Shown here piece by piece: positions 1 to 7,814 of a stretch of 64,000 nucleotides of DNA. The number at the start of each line of letters is the position of its first letter. Positions within the stretch are counted from its first letter, which is position 1. The notes beneath the pieces were generated by a model, which saw only the letters and a program-made list of their open reading frames with translations, made no database searches and was not told where the DNA came from. The DNA comes from Pseudoxanthomonas sp. CF385 (GTDB lineage Bacteria; Pseudomonadota; Gammaproteobacteria; Xanthomonadales; Xanthomonadaceae), in the NCBI RefSeq assembly GCF_900104255.1, contig NZ_FNKZ01000002.1, positions 372,001 to 436,000 of the forward strand. The letters run 5' to 3'. A program made the position numbers and the translations under genes.

Positions 1-584
1 AGCACGACGCCTTCGCCCGAACGGCCGTAGTGCAGCACCTGTGGCTCGTCGTGGTAGACCTTGCCGATGCCGTGGCCGCAGTACTCGCGCACCACGCTGA
101 AGCGCTCGCCCTCGGCGTACTGCTGGATCGCATGGCCGACGTCGCCCAGGGTCGCGCCGGGCTTCACCGCGCGGATGCCGCGGAACATGGCCTCGCGGGT
201 CACGTCCACCAGGCGCTTGGCCATCACCGACGGGGTGCCGACGACGTACATGCGGCTGGTGTCGCCGTGCCAGCCGTCCTTGATGACGGTGACGTCGATG
301 TTGAGGATGTCGCCGTCCTTGAGCACCTTCCCTTCGCTGGGGATGCCGTGGCAGATGACGTTGTTGACCGACGTGCAGACGGTCGCCGGGAAGCCCTTGT
401 AGCCCACGTTCGCCGGGATCGCCTGCTGCACGTTGACGATGTGATCGTGGCAGATGCGGTCCAGTTCGGCGGTGGTCACGCCCGGCTTCACGTGCGGGGC
501 GACCACCTGGAGCACTTCGGCGGCCAGCCGGCCGGCGATGCGCATCTGGACGAGGTCTTCGGGGGTTTTCAGCTGGATGGCCAT
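1..584 (-). CDS. map: Methionine aminopeptidase type I, N-terminal part (cut by window edge)
   Basis: Removes the initiator methionine from nascent cytosolic proteins. The minus-strand frame opens at an ATG (bases 582-584) and runs off the window start, giving about 194 residues of a protein usually near 260. H79, D97, D108 and H171 fall at the numbering of the E. coli enzyme; the last two carboxylate metal ligands lie outside the window. The sequence reads MAIQLKTPEDLV at the N terminus, as expected for the short type I enzyme. It is divergent from rpsB, the classical map/rpsB-tsf arrangement. No Shine-Dalgarno precedes the ATG; a GATAAT hexamer sits six bases upstream, so the mRNA may be leaderless. 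Confidence 0.95.
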   Translation of the reverse strand, partial: MAIQLKTPEDLVQMRIAGRLAAEVLQVVAPHVKPGVTTAELDRICHDHIVNVQQAIPANVGYKGFPATVCTSVNNVICHGIPSEGKVLKDGDILNIDVTVIKDGWHGDTSRMYVVGTPSVMAKRLVDVTREAMFRGIRAVKPGATLGDVGHAIQQYAEGERFSVVREYCGHGIGKVYHDEPQVLHYGRSGEGVV

Positions 585-590
585 TGGCCG

Positions 591-596
591 ATTATC
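591..596 (-). promoter_or_regulatory. Candidate -10 box of map, six bases from the start codon
   Basis: On the minus strand GATAAT is followed by exactly six bases and then the map ATG. Transcription would begin at or next to the ATG. The -35 region (about 614-619) is poor (TTCAGC with a 17-base spacer), so the call rests on the -10 box, its position and the lack of a ribosome binding site. Confidence 0.35.
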
Positions 597-659
597 CCCC
601 ATTTGGGCGTCCGGCTGAACGCCCGGGCCGCCCCGCCCCTCCTGCCGGCTCGCCCGTAT

Positions 660-689
660 TTGCGGCTAGGCACCGGAAGCCTCTATAAT
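660..689 (+). promoter_or_regulatory. Promoter of rpsB-tsf
   Basis: TTGCGG (660-665), an 18-base spacer and a perfect TATAAT (684-689). The start point would be near 696, leaving a leader of about 205 bases before rpsB. This is the best sigma-70-type -10 box in the 317-base map-rpsB gap. Confidence 0.6.
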
Positions 690-695
690 TCCGCG

Positions 696-901
696 GCTTC
701 GCGCCCGGGTACGCCCGGCCGGACCGCCCACGTCGGGCGTCACCGACGAATCCACACCTGTCGCCACCGCCCGTGCCGGGGTGCCCTTCATCCGAAGGGT
801 TCGGTCACGGAAGCGACAGGGAGGCCCAACCCCGGAACCCTGCCCTCGCGGGCACCGCCTTCCTTTTGCCTGGCGGCGGGTTCCTTATCAGGAGTAGAGC
901 A
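696..901 (+). promoter_or_regulatory. rpsB 5' leader with hairpins
   Basis: A long untranslated leader between the promoter and the S2 start. It contains a perfect hairpin (CCCTTC 784-789, loop ATCC, GAAGGG 794-799) and further GC-rich complementary segments before the AGGAG at 890-894. In enterobacteria the rpsB leader binds S2 and represses rpsB-tsf translation. The length and position fit the same role here, but the fold was not computed. Confidence 0.4.
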
Positions 902-1705
902 ATGCCCCAAGTCACCATGCGCCAGATGCTGGAAGCCGGCGTCCATTTCGGCCACCAGACACGCTACTGGAACCCCAAGATGGCGCCGTACATCTTCGGT
1001 GCCCGCGGCAAGATCCACATCATCAACCTCGAGAAGACCGTTCCGCTGTTCAACGACGCGATGAACTTCCTCTCGGGCGTCGCCCAGAAGCGCGGCACCA
1101 TCCTGTTCCTGGGCACCAAGCGCAGCGCGCGCGAAGCCGTGAAGGAAGAGGCCGTGCGTTGCGGCATGCCGTACATGACCCAGCGCTGGCTGGGCGGCAC
1201 GCTGACCAACTTCGCCACCGTGAAGAAGTCGGTCGCCCGCCTGAAGGAACTGGAATCCGCCGAAACCGACGGCACCTTCGAGAAGCTGGTCAAGCACGAA
1301 GTGCTGGGCCTGCGCCGCGAGCGCGACAAGCTGGAAGCGTCGCTGGGCGGCATCAAGGAAATGAACCGCCTGCCGGACGCGCTGTTCGTCATCGACATCG
1401 GCCATGAAGACATCGCCATCAAGGAAGCCAAGAAGCTCGGCATCCCGGTGATCGCGGTGGTCGACTCGAACTACGACCCGGCCCTGGTCGACTACGCCAT
1501 CCCCGGCAACGACGACGCCATCCGCGCCGTGCAGCTGTACGCCCGCGCCGCCGCCGACGCCGTGCTGGAAGGCAAGGCCGCTTCGCCGAACGCCGCGACC
1601 GTCCGCGAGGAAGAGTTCGCCGAAGGTGGCGACGACAAGGGTGCCCGCCGCGCCCCGGCCAAGAAGGCCGCCGGCAAGAAGTCCGACGAAGCCGCCGCCG
1701 AGTAA
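902..1705 (+). CDS. rpsB: 30S ribosomal protein S2
   Basis: Structural protein of the small ribosomal subunit, 267 residues. The ATG at 902 is chosen because AGGAG lies at 890-894 and the N terminus then reads [20 protein letters not shown], the conserved S2 start; the frame is open upstream to 773 but that part is leader. The C terminus carries a lysine/alanine-rich tail, typical of this clade. It is the first gene of the rpsB-tsf unit, with a strong promoter and a structured leader upstream and a terminator-like hairpin before tsf. Confidence 0.98.
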   Translation: MPQVTMRQMLEAGVHFGHQTRYWNPKMAPYIFGARGKIHIINLEKTVPLFNDAMNFLSGVAQKRGTILFLGTKRSAREAVKEEAVRCGMPYMTQRWLGGTLTNFATVKKSVARLKELESAETDGTFEKLVKHEVLGLRRERDKLEASLGGIKEMNRLPDALFVIDIGHEDIAIKEAKKLGIPVIAVVDSNYDPALVDYAIPGNDDAIRAVQLYARAAADAVLEGKAASPNAATVREEEFAEGGDDKGARRAPAKKAAGKKSDEAAAE

Positions 1706-1717
1706 TCCGGCTGCAAC

Positions 1718-1752
1718 GCCGCCGCGCCATGCTGCGCGGCGGCCATGTTTTT
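1718..1752 (+). terminator. Terminator or attenuator between rpsB and tsf
   Basis: A perfect 10-bp stem, GCCGCCGCGC (1718-1727) with GCGCGGCGGC (1734-1743), loop of six, followed by CATG and a run of five T (1748-1752). It would reduce read-through from rpsB into tsf. A partial terminator at this junction is known in E. coli. Confidence 0.6.
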
Positions 1753-1875
1753 CCCTTCTCCCGTCGGGAGAAGGTGCCCGAAGGGCGGATGAGGGTGCGG
1801 TAAGGATGTCGGCGCTGCAAGCGTCGCGGTTCCGCCGGACCCTCACCCCAACCCCTCTCCCGATGGGAGAGGGGC
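1753..1875 (+). repeat. Composite palindromic repeat of xanthomonad type
   Basis: Two hairpins form the ends: CCTTCTCCCG (1754-1763) with CGGGAGAAGG (1765-1774), and CCCCTCTCCC (1852-1861) with GGGAGAGGGG (1865-1874). Just inside them, GATGAGGGTGCGG (1789-1800) is roughly complementary to the CCTCACCCC stretch near 1841, so the whole element is itself an inverted repeat. Similar short elements are scattered through intergenic regions of Xanthomonadaceae genomes (from memory). It fills the rpsB-tsf gap and would be transcribed as a large stem-loop. Confidence 0.7.
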
Positions 1876-1902
1876 TTTGCCAATCTAAACCGAGGTAATC
1901 CC

Positions 1903-2781
1903 GTGGAAATCACCGCTTCCCTGGTCAAGGAACTGCGCGAGCGCACCGGCGCCGGCATGATGGAGTGCAAGAAAGCGCTCACCGAGAACAAGGCCGACAT
2001 CGACGCCGCCGCCGAGTGGCTGCGCAAGTCGGGCCTGGCCAAGGCCGACAAGAAGGCCGACCGCGTCACCGCCGAAGGCCGCATCGCCGTGGCCCAGGAC
2101 GCCGGCAAGGCCGTGCTGGTCGAGATCAACTCCGAGACCGACTTCGTCGCCAAGGACAGCAACTTCATCGCCTTCACCGACGCGATCGCGCAGGCCGCGC
2201 TGACGTCCGGCGCCGCCGATGCCGAAGCCCTGAAGAGCGCCAAGCTCGCATCGGGCGAGACGGTCGAGGAAGCCCGTGCTGCCGCGATCGCCAAGCTGGG
2301 CGAGAACATGCAGATCCGTCGTCTGGTCGCCATCGACAGCGCCCACAACGTCGCGGCCTACGTGCACGGCGGCAAGATCGGCGTGCTGGTCGAGGTCAAG
2401 GGCGGCGACGCCGACCTGGCCCGCGGCCTGGCGATGCACATCGCCGCGATGAACCCCCCGCACAACAAGGCCTCCGACGTGCCGGCCGAGTTCGTGGCGA
2501 AGGAAAAGGAAATCGAGCTGGCCAAGATGTCCGACAAGGACAAGGCCAAGCCGGCCGACATCCTGGAGAAGATCATCTCCGGCAAGATCAACAAGATCGT
2601 CAACGAAGTCACCCTGTACGGCCAGCCGTACGTGCTGGACAGCGACAAGACCGTCGAGCAGGTGGTGAAGGCCGCCGGCGCCGACGTCGTCGGCTTCCAG
2701 CGCCTGGTGGTCGGCGAAGGCATCGAGAAGGTGGTGGAAGACTACGCTGCCGAAGTGATGAAGCAGGCCGGCCTGGCGTAA
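1903..2781 (+). CDS. tsf: Translation elongation factor Ts
   Basis: Guanine-nucleotide exchange factor that regenerates EF-Tu-GTP. It has 292 residues, the usual length. The start is a GTG at 1903, supported by GAGG at 1892-1895 and by the conserved N terminus ([20 protein letters not shown], with a UBA-like domain). The TDFVA motif that contacts EF-Tu is present. It follows rpsB, from which it is separated by a terminator-like hairpin and a palindromic repeat, and it ends in its own terminator. Confidence 0.98.
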   Translation: MEITASLVKELRERTGAGMMECKKALTENKADIDAAAEWLRKSGLAKADKKADRVTAEGRIAVAQDAGKAVLVEINSETDFVAKDSNFIAFTDAIAQAALTSGAADAEALKSAKLASGETVEEARAAAIAKLGENMQIRRLVAIDSAHNVAAYVHGGKIGVLVEVKGGDADLARGLAMHIAAMNPPHNKASDVPAEFVAKEKEIELAKMSDKDKAKPADILEKIISGKINKIVNEVTLYGQPYVLDSDKTVEQVVKAAGADVVGFQRLVVGEGIEKVVEDYAAEVMKQAGLA

Positions 2782-2806
2782 GCCACCGTCGATCCGGTGT
2801 GTGCAG

Positions 2807-2839
2807 GAAAGCCGCGGGGAACCGCGGCTTTCTTGTTTT
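2807..2839 (+). terminator. Terminator of rpsB-tsf
   Basis: An 11-bp stem GAAAGCCGCGG (2807-2817) with CCGCGGCTTTC (2822-2832), GGAA loop, then TTGTTTT. It separates tsf from the cyclase gene. Confidence 0.85.
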
Positions 2840-2884
2840 CTGGAGTACGCATTCCGCGTATCGCGACCGTTCGTCGCGCCTCCC

Positions 2885-2911
2885 TAAAGTTTGCCCTTCC
2901 TGCGCCGAAAC
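2885..2911 (+). promoter_or_regulatory. Sigma-28 (FliA)-type flagellar promoter
   Basis: TAAAGTTT (2885-2892), an 11-base spacer, GCCGAAAC (2904-2911). The published E. coli sigma-28 consensus is TAAAGTTT-N11-GCCGATAA: the -35 and spacer are exact and the -10 matches 6 of 8. It lies about 78 bases before the diguanylate cyclase start and points at it. Confidence 0.65.
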
Positions 2912-2918
2912 TGGTTAC

Positions 2919-2942
2919 AAAGGTGACACTTCGTCACGCTTT
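2919..2942 (+). promoter_or_regulatory. Hairpin in the cyclase mRNA leader
   Basis: AAAGGTGAC (2919-2927), loop ACTTC, GTCAC (2933-2937), one bulged G, CTTT (2939-2942). It lies right at the expected start of the FliA-type transcript and could be either an operator or an RNA hairpin. Function unknown. Confidence 0.3.
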
Positions 2943-2988
2943 GCTGGCATGCTGCCCGCAACCTCCTCTCAACGCAGTGCGCACCCGG

Positions 2989-4482
2989 ATGCGTCCCGAA
3001 CTCGAAGCCCAGCTCCTGAATTGCCGCAACCTGCCGAGCCCCCCGGGCGTGGCATTGCGCATCATCGAGCTCGCTCAGGACCCCGAGGTGGTGATGGCCA
3101 CCGCAGCCGATGCGATCGGCCTGGATGCCGCGCTCAGCGCGCGCATGCTGCGCATCGCCAACTCGCCGTTGTACGCCAGCCGTCGCCGCGTGGAGAACCT
3201 GTCGCAGGCGCTGACGGTGCTCGGTCTCAATGCCACCCTGACCCTCGCGCTGGGGTTCTCGCTGGCCCGCTGCGGCAACGGCAGCCATCCGGTGGCGCAG
3301 GGCCGCGTCTGGCGCCGCAGCGTGATCGCGGCGCTGGCCTGCCGCCTGCTGGGACAGCACGCGGGCGTCCGCAAGGCCGAGGAGCTGATGCTCGCCGGCC
3401 TGCTGCAGGACATCGGCATGCTCGCCCTGCTCGAGGTCCTCGGCGAAGACTACGCGCGCCTGGTGGAGAACGCGGAAGACAATGCCGCACTGCTCGCCGC
3501 CGAGCGCGAATGGCTGGGGTGCGACCACGCCACCGTCGGCGGCTGGCTGGCGCGCCAGTGGAACCTGCCGGCGTTGCTGCGCGAAGCGATCATCGAAAGC
3601 GAACATCCAGCATCGGACACCGGCTTCAACGCGTGCGTGGCGGTGTCGGGCCATGTCGCCGACATCTGGCTGGCGACGGGCGATGCGGATCGCACCGACG
3701 CCGCGCATCGCGATGCCGCGTTGCACGCCGCCACCCGCCTAGGGTTGGATTACGCCGCTTTCCTGAGCCTGATCGAGGAAATGGTCGTCGCGCTGCCGGA
3801 AGTGTGCGCGATGTTCGACGTGCCACCCGCGCCGCCGGCCCGCATCCAGGCCCTACTGGACCAGGCGCGCGAACTGCTGGTGGTGCGCAACCTGCGCGAG
3901 ATCCAGGAAGCCGCGCGCGCGCGCAAGGAAGCCGACGAACACGAAGACCGCGCGCGTCGACTGGCCGAGGAAGTGCGCCGCGACCCGCTGACCGGCGCGT
4001 ACAACCGCAGCCAGCTGGAAGAAGTGCTGGAGAAGGAATTCGACGCCGCCACCCGCCATGGCTGGCCGCTGTCGATCGCCTTCATCGACCTCGACGATTT
4101 CAAGCAGGTGAACGACCGTTGGGGCCACCTGGTCGGCGACGAGGTCCTGCGCAACTTCGCCAAGGCCCTGATGCGGCGCGTGCGCAGCAGCGACATCGTC
4201 GCCCGCTACGGCGGCGAAGAGTTCCTGGTGGTGCTGCCCGGCATCGGCGAGGAAGCCGCGGCCCAGGTCGTACGCCGGATCCTGTCGGAAGTGTCCTGCG
4301 CGGCGATGGCCGACGTGAGCGGCCAGCCCCTGCATGTGACCTTTTCGGCAGGACTCGCCACGCAGGGCACGCTGGAGCAGTTCCGCCACGTCGACGACCT
4401 GCTGCGCGCGGCGGACGAAGCGCTCTACGGCGCCAAGCGCCAAGGCCGCAACCGCGTCTCGGTCGGCGCCGTCGGCCCCTGA
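2989..4482 (+). CDS. HDOD-GGDEF protein, probable active diguanylate cyclase
   Basis: Predicted to make cyclic di-GMP from two GTP in the cytoplasm. 497 residues: HDOD domain about 12-205, a charged helical linker about 275-330, and a GGDEF domain from DPLTG at about 332. The active-site loop is GGEEF at 408-412 and an RxxD inhibitory site (RSSD) ends five residues before it, so activity and product feedback are both expected. The ATG at 2989 starts just before the HDOD domain; an in-frame GTG at 2977 is an alternative. There is no strong ribosome binding site. A sigma-28-type promoter lies upstream, tying it to flagellar control. It stands alone between terminators and convergent genes. Confidence 0.9.
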   Translation: MRPELEAQLLNCRNLPSPPGVALRIIELAQDPEVVMATAADAIGLDAALSARMLRIANSPLYASRRRVENLSQALTVLGLNATLTLALGFSLARCGNGSHPVAQGRVWRRSVIAALACRLLGQHAGVRKAEELMLAGLLQDIGMLALLEVLGEDYARLVENAEDNAALLAAEREWLGCDHATVGGWLARQWNLPALLREAIIESEHPASDTGFNACVAVSGHVADIWLATGDADRTDAAHRDAALHAATRLGLDYAAFLSLIEEMVVALPEVCAMFDVPPAPPARIQALLDQARELLVVRNLREIQEAARARKEADEHEDRARRLAEEVRRDPLTGAYNRSQLEEVLEKEFDAATRHGWPLSIAFIDLDDFKQVNDRWGHLVGDEVLRNFAKALMRRVRSSDIVARYGGEEFLVVLPGIGEEAAAQVVRRILSEVSCAAMADVSGQPLHVTFSAGLATQGTLEQFRHVDDLLRAADEALYGAKRQGRNRVSVGAVGP

Positions 4483-4533
4483 GTCGCGCGCACCGGGTCG
4501 GCCGGCCACGCCCTCACCCGATCGGTCGACCGC

Positions 4534-6105
4534 TCAATCGCTTCCGAGGCGTTCCCGCAACGGCGCGAGATATCGCTCGTAGGCCCGCCATTTCGGCGTC
4601 TCTTGGACGTGGATGCGGTCGCGCACCTGCACCGCACTGGCCGTGACGATGCCCCGCGTGCGGGCGTGCATCCCCAGCATGTCCGGTTCGAACGCGATGC
4701 CGATGAACGCGCAGACCCGCCGGACCACCTGCTCCGGATCGCGGGTGAGTTGCGCGTAGTCCACGTCCAGTATCCGTCCCGGATAGCGGGCGTGCCAATG
4801 CGCCATCAGGGCGCGGTAGTGCCGGTAGAAATCGGCCAGTTCGCGCTGGTCGTAGCTGTACGGATTGGCGTCGGAGAACAGTTCTCGCAGGTTCGAGAAG
4901 CAGGTCTCCATGGGGTCGCGCACCATGTGCAGGATCTTCGCCTGCGGCAAGGCTTCGCAAATGAAACCCGCATTGAGGAAGTTCGAGGGAAGCTTGTCGG
5001 TGAAGTGGCCTTCGCCGGACAGCCGCCATGCCACGCCCTGCAGATAGCGCTCCCCGACCGCGGCGAAGTCGACGGCCGGGGCGCGTCCGACGATCTCGGG
5101 ATCGATCACGCCGGCGCAATGATGGTCGGTCGCATAGCGCATCGCACTGGTGAAATCGTAGAGTTCACCCAGACCGCGCACGTCGGAGTGCCCGTCCAGC
5201 AGTTGCTCGATCAGTGTGGTGCCTGAGCGGTGCATGCCCACGATGAATACCGGCATGGCAGGCGCATCGGACGGTTGCCGCGAGGGCGAGGTGCGGGATT
5301 CGAAGCGCAGCAGCCGTTCGAACACCTCCTTCGACCGTGCCTCGTCGTAGCGCAGCGACGAGCGTTTGCTGGCGCACCCTTCCTGCAATGCACGCCACGC
5401 CTCGTCATGCAGGCCGAGGTCGTCCAGTTCCTTGTGCAGCGCGAAGGCGAGCAAAGCGCGATCCTGCGCGGTCCGTTGCGGGACCTGCAACTGCGCGCGG
5501 ATATGCGCGAGGTGGTTCTCGCTGGCGCTCTGCCTGCGTACCTGGGACTGCAGCCAGTAAGCCTGCGCGATCTGCGGCGCACGCGCGAGGACCCGGGAGA
5601 TGTCCTCACCCGCTTCGGCGAACCGCCCCAGGAACATCAGCACATGGGTGCGCGACAACAGCGTCGGCGGATAGTCGGGATCCGCGTTCCTGGCCTCGTC
5701 CAGGAACGCGATCGCGTGCTGCGGCAGTCCCGCATAGGTCAGTTGCGCGGCGATGGCGATCAACGAGGGAATCGGGATCCTGGACATCGGCAGCATGCGC
5801 TCGATGCACGCCAGCATGGCCGGGACTTCATTGAAGGTGCGCAGCCGTGCCAGCAGCTCCTTCAGGACGTCGGCACGCTGGGTCGGGAGCTCGCTGGCCT
5901 GCAATGCATAGTCGTGCGCGGCACGGTAATGTCCCACCAGCGATTCCATGTAGGACAACTGCAGCAGGATGTCCGGATCGCCGGGCGACAAGGCCGACGC
6001 CTGCAGATAGCACTCGATCGCCTGCCCGAAGTGCTTCGCGACGGCATGAGCCTGCGCCTGCGCGGTCAGGGCGGCCACCCGATCGGACATCGGTTCAGCC
6101 CCCAT
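4534..6105 (-). CDS. TPR-repeat sulfotransferase (copy 1)
   Basis: Predicted transfer of sulfate from PAPS to an unknown acceptor. The N-terminal half (about 1-270) is TPR-like helical repeats; the C-terminal half is a sulfotransferase domain opening with the 5'-phosphosulfate loop GMHRSGTT at 290-297. A second conserved stretch, HMVRDPMETCFSN, matches the 3'-phosphate-binding region of the family. No signal peptide is visible. The start at 6105 overlaps the upstream gene's end by 11 bases; a second ATG at 6090 is possible. It is paired with a paralogue and lies downstream of a TonB-dependent receptor. Acceptor and pathway cannot be told from sequence. Confidence 0.85.
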   Translation of the reverse strand: MGAEPMSDRVAALTAQAQAHAVAKHFGQAIECYLQASALSPGDPDILLQLSYMESLVGHYRAAHDYALQASELPTQRADVLKELLARLRTFNEVPAMLACIERMLPMSRIPIPSLIAIAAQLTYAGLPQHAIAFLDEARNADPDYPPTLLSRTHVLMFLGRFAEAGEDISRVLARAPQIAQAYWLQSQVRRQSASENHLAHIRAQLQVPQRTAQDRALLAFALHKELDDLGLHDEAWRALQEGCASKRSSLRYDEARSKEVFERLLRFESRTSPSRQPSDAPAMPVFIVGMHRSGTTLIEQLLDGHSDVRGLGELYDFTSAMRYATDHHCAGVIDPEIVGRAPAVDFAAVGERYLQGVAWRLSGEGHFTDKLPSNFLNAGFICEALPQAKILHMVRDPMETCFSNLRELFSDANPYSYDQRELADFYRHYRALMAHWHARYPGRILDVDYAQLTRDPEQVVRRVCAFIGIAFEPDMLGMHARTRGIVTASAVQVRDRIHVQETPKWRAYERYLAPLRERLGSD

Positions 6106-7687
6106 GTTCCGCCCGCTGCGCGTCGAGCATCAGGCGCAGGGGCTCCAGCTGCGGCGCATATCGCTTCCATGCCCCGATGCCGCCCGCGTGTATGGGGGAA
6201 CGGACCTGCGAACTGCTGGCCGTGGACACGGGCGACGCGTTGGCCGTGATGTCCAGCATCCCCGCGGCGGGCGCCAGTCCGCAGAAGGCGAGCACGCCCT
6301 GCAGGGTTTCGTCGCCGGCCTGGACCAGCGCCTCGTAGTCCACGATGCGCACGGCTCCCCGTCCGCTTGCCTCCCAATGCCCCATCAGCGCCTCGAATCC
6401 CCGGTGATGGGCGGCCAGGTCCTCGAACGCGTAGCTGTAAGGATATGCGCCGCCTTCGAACGGCTCCTTCAGGTTCGAGAAGCAGGCATCCATCGGATCG
6501 CGCCGGACGCAGATGATGCGCGCTTGGGGAAGCGCCCGCAGTATCAGCCCGACGTTGAAGAAGTTCTGCGGGTTCTTGTCGATGAAGTAGTCATGGCCCG
6601 CGATCATCGGCGCCAGGCGCTCCAGGTAGCGCGCGCCGACCTTGGCCGGATCCAGCCCTTGCAGCTTCTCCCATCGCGACTCTTTCATTCCGCCCTTGTA
6701 GAAATGGTCTGACATTTCGCTTGTCGCCGCATCGAAGTCGTTGCGCTCGCCCAACGACGCGACCTGGGGATGATTGCCCAGTACGCGGTCCAGCAGCGTC
6801 GTTCCCGTGCGCGGCATGCCGACGATGAAGATCGGCACCGGCCCGGTCGATCCGCCAGCGACCGCAGGCGGGATGTCCCCTGGATTCGACCGTAGCAGTC
6901 TTTCGAACCCCCGCGCCTCCTCGTCCCGATCGTGCCGCAGCGTGCGGCGAACCAGGGCGGCGCCTGCTTCCAGTGCGGCCCAGGCGGGCCCCGCCTGATC
7001 CGCTGCATCAAGTTCCTTGAACAGGGCGTAGCGCAGCTGCGCGCTTTCGGGAGAGCCGTCGGCATGCTGCCGCAGCGCTGCCTCGACCCTCGGCACGCGG
7101 ACGCCCGGGGGTCTGGAGGCCTGGTGGTACGCCAGGGTCCGATGCACGTACGCGTCGCTCGGGTTCAGTCGCAACGCGTACTCGTAGTGCTCGGTGGCTT
7201 CATCCAATCTCCCCAGGGACCTGAGCACGTTGGCGCGGGTGTGGCAGAGGAGCGCATTGGGTTTCACGCGCGCGCCCACGTGCGTCAGGAATTCGAGCGC
7301 CAGTGCGTGCTGACCGACCAGCCACAGATGCTGTGCGAGCACGGCCGCTTGCTGCAGGACTTCGCGATCGGACCAGTCCATCGACCGGATCAGACGGACG
7401 ATCTCCGCATCTTCGGCAAAGGCGAGCAATCGCAGGCTCACGAAGCCCACGCTTTTCGCATCCTGAGTTTCAGCGCATACCCGGCCGGCCTGCAGGGCAT
7501 GGTTTCGGGCCTCGACATAGCGATCGGCGATCTGCGCGAGCCGGGAAAGGCGCAGGTGTGGCCCCACCATCTTCGGCGCTATCGCCAGCATCGCTTCATA
7601 GCAGGCGCGGGCCGCAGGCAGGTCCGCCGCGGCTTCGTGATGATTCGCCTCGTTCCAGTGGCGCTGCAACGCTGGGTTCATGGTCAT
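6095..7687 (-). CDS. TPR-repeat sulfotransferase (copy 2)
   Basis: Paralogue of the adjacent downstream gene, 530 residues, same architecture: TPR-like repeats to about residue 270, then a sulfotransferase domain with GMPRTGTT at 290-297 and a RRDPMDACFSN stretch. The phosphosulfate loop falls at the same residue number in both copies, suggesting tandem duplication, but the sequences have diverged widely, so substrates may differ. ATG at 7687 (MTMNP) with an alternative at 7681; no clear ribosome binding site. The receptor gene's terminator lies between it and the receptor, so it may have its own promoter in a 63-base gap or depend on read-through. Confidence 0.85.
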   Translation of the reverse strand: MTMNPALQRHWNEANHHEAAADLPAARACYEAMLAIAPKMVGPHLRLSRLAQIADRYVEARNHALQAGRVCAETQDAKSVGFVSLRLLAFAEDAEIVRLIRSMDWSDREVLQQAAVLAQHLWLVGQHALALEFLTHVGARVKPNALLCHTRANVLRSLGRLDEATEHYEYALRLNPSDAYVHRTLAYHQASRPPGVRVPRVEAALRQHADGSPESAQLRYALFKELDAADQAGPAWAALEAGAALVRRTLRHDRDEEARGFERLLRSNPGDIPPAVAGGSTGPVPIFIVGMPRTGTTLLDRVLGNHPQVASLGERNDFDAATSEMSDHFYKGGMKESRWEKLQGLDPAKVGARYLERLAPMIAGHDYFIDKNPQNFFNVGLILRALPQARIICVRRDPMDACFSNLKEPFEGGAYPYSYAFEDLAAHHRGFEALMGHWEASGRGAVRIVDYEALVQAGDETLQGVLAFCGLAPAAGMLDITANASPVSTASSSQVRSPIHAGGIGAWKRYAPQLEPLRLMLDAQRAEHGG

Positions 7688-7750
7688 CGTCAGGGTGGAG
7701 CTTGCCCAAGCATATCCGCACGGGGATCGCCGTACTCAGGAGCGCACAAG

Positions 7751-7773
7751 AAAAAGGCCGCCCGAAGGCGGCC
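7751..7773 (-). terminator. Terminator of the TonB-dependent receptor gene
   Basis: On the minus strand GGCCGCC, TTCG tetraloop, GGCGGCC, then five T. It lies 42 bases past the receptor stop codon. Confidence 0.85.
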
Positions 7774-7814
7774 GAGAGAGCAGTGACTCATCGTTTTTCT
7801 TCGAACAACGTGGA

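Noticed and set aside
1965..4646. Open frame spanning tsf, terminator and cyclase gene
   Set aside because: Arg/Gly-rich out-of-frame reading that crosses a strong terminator; no ribosome binding site.
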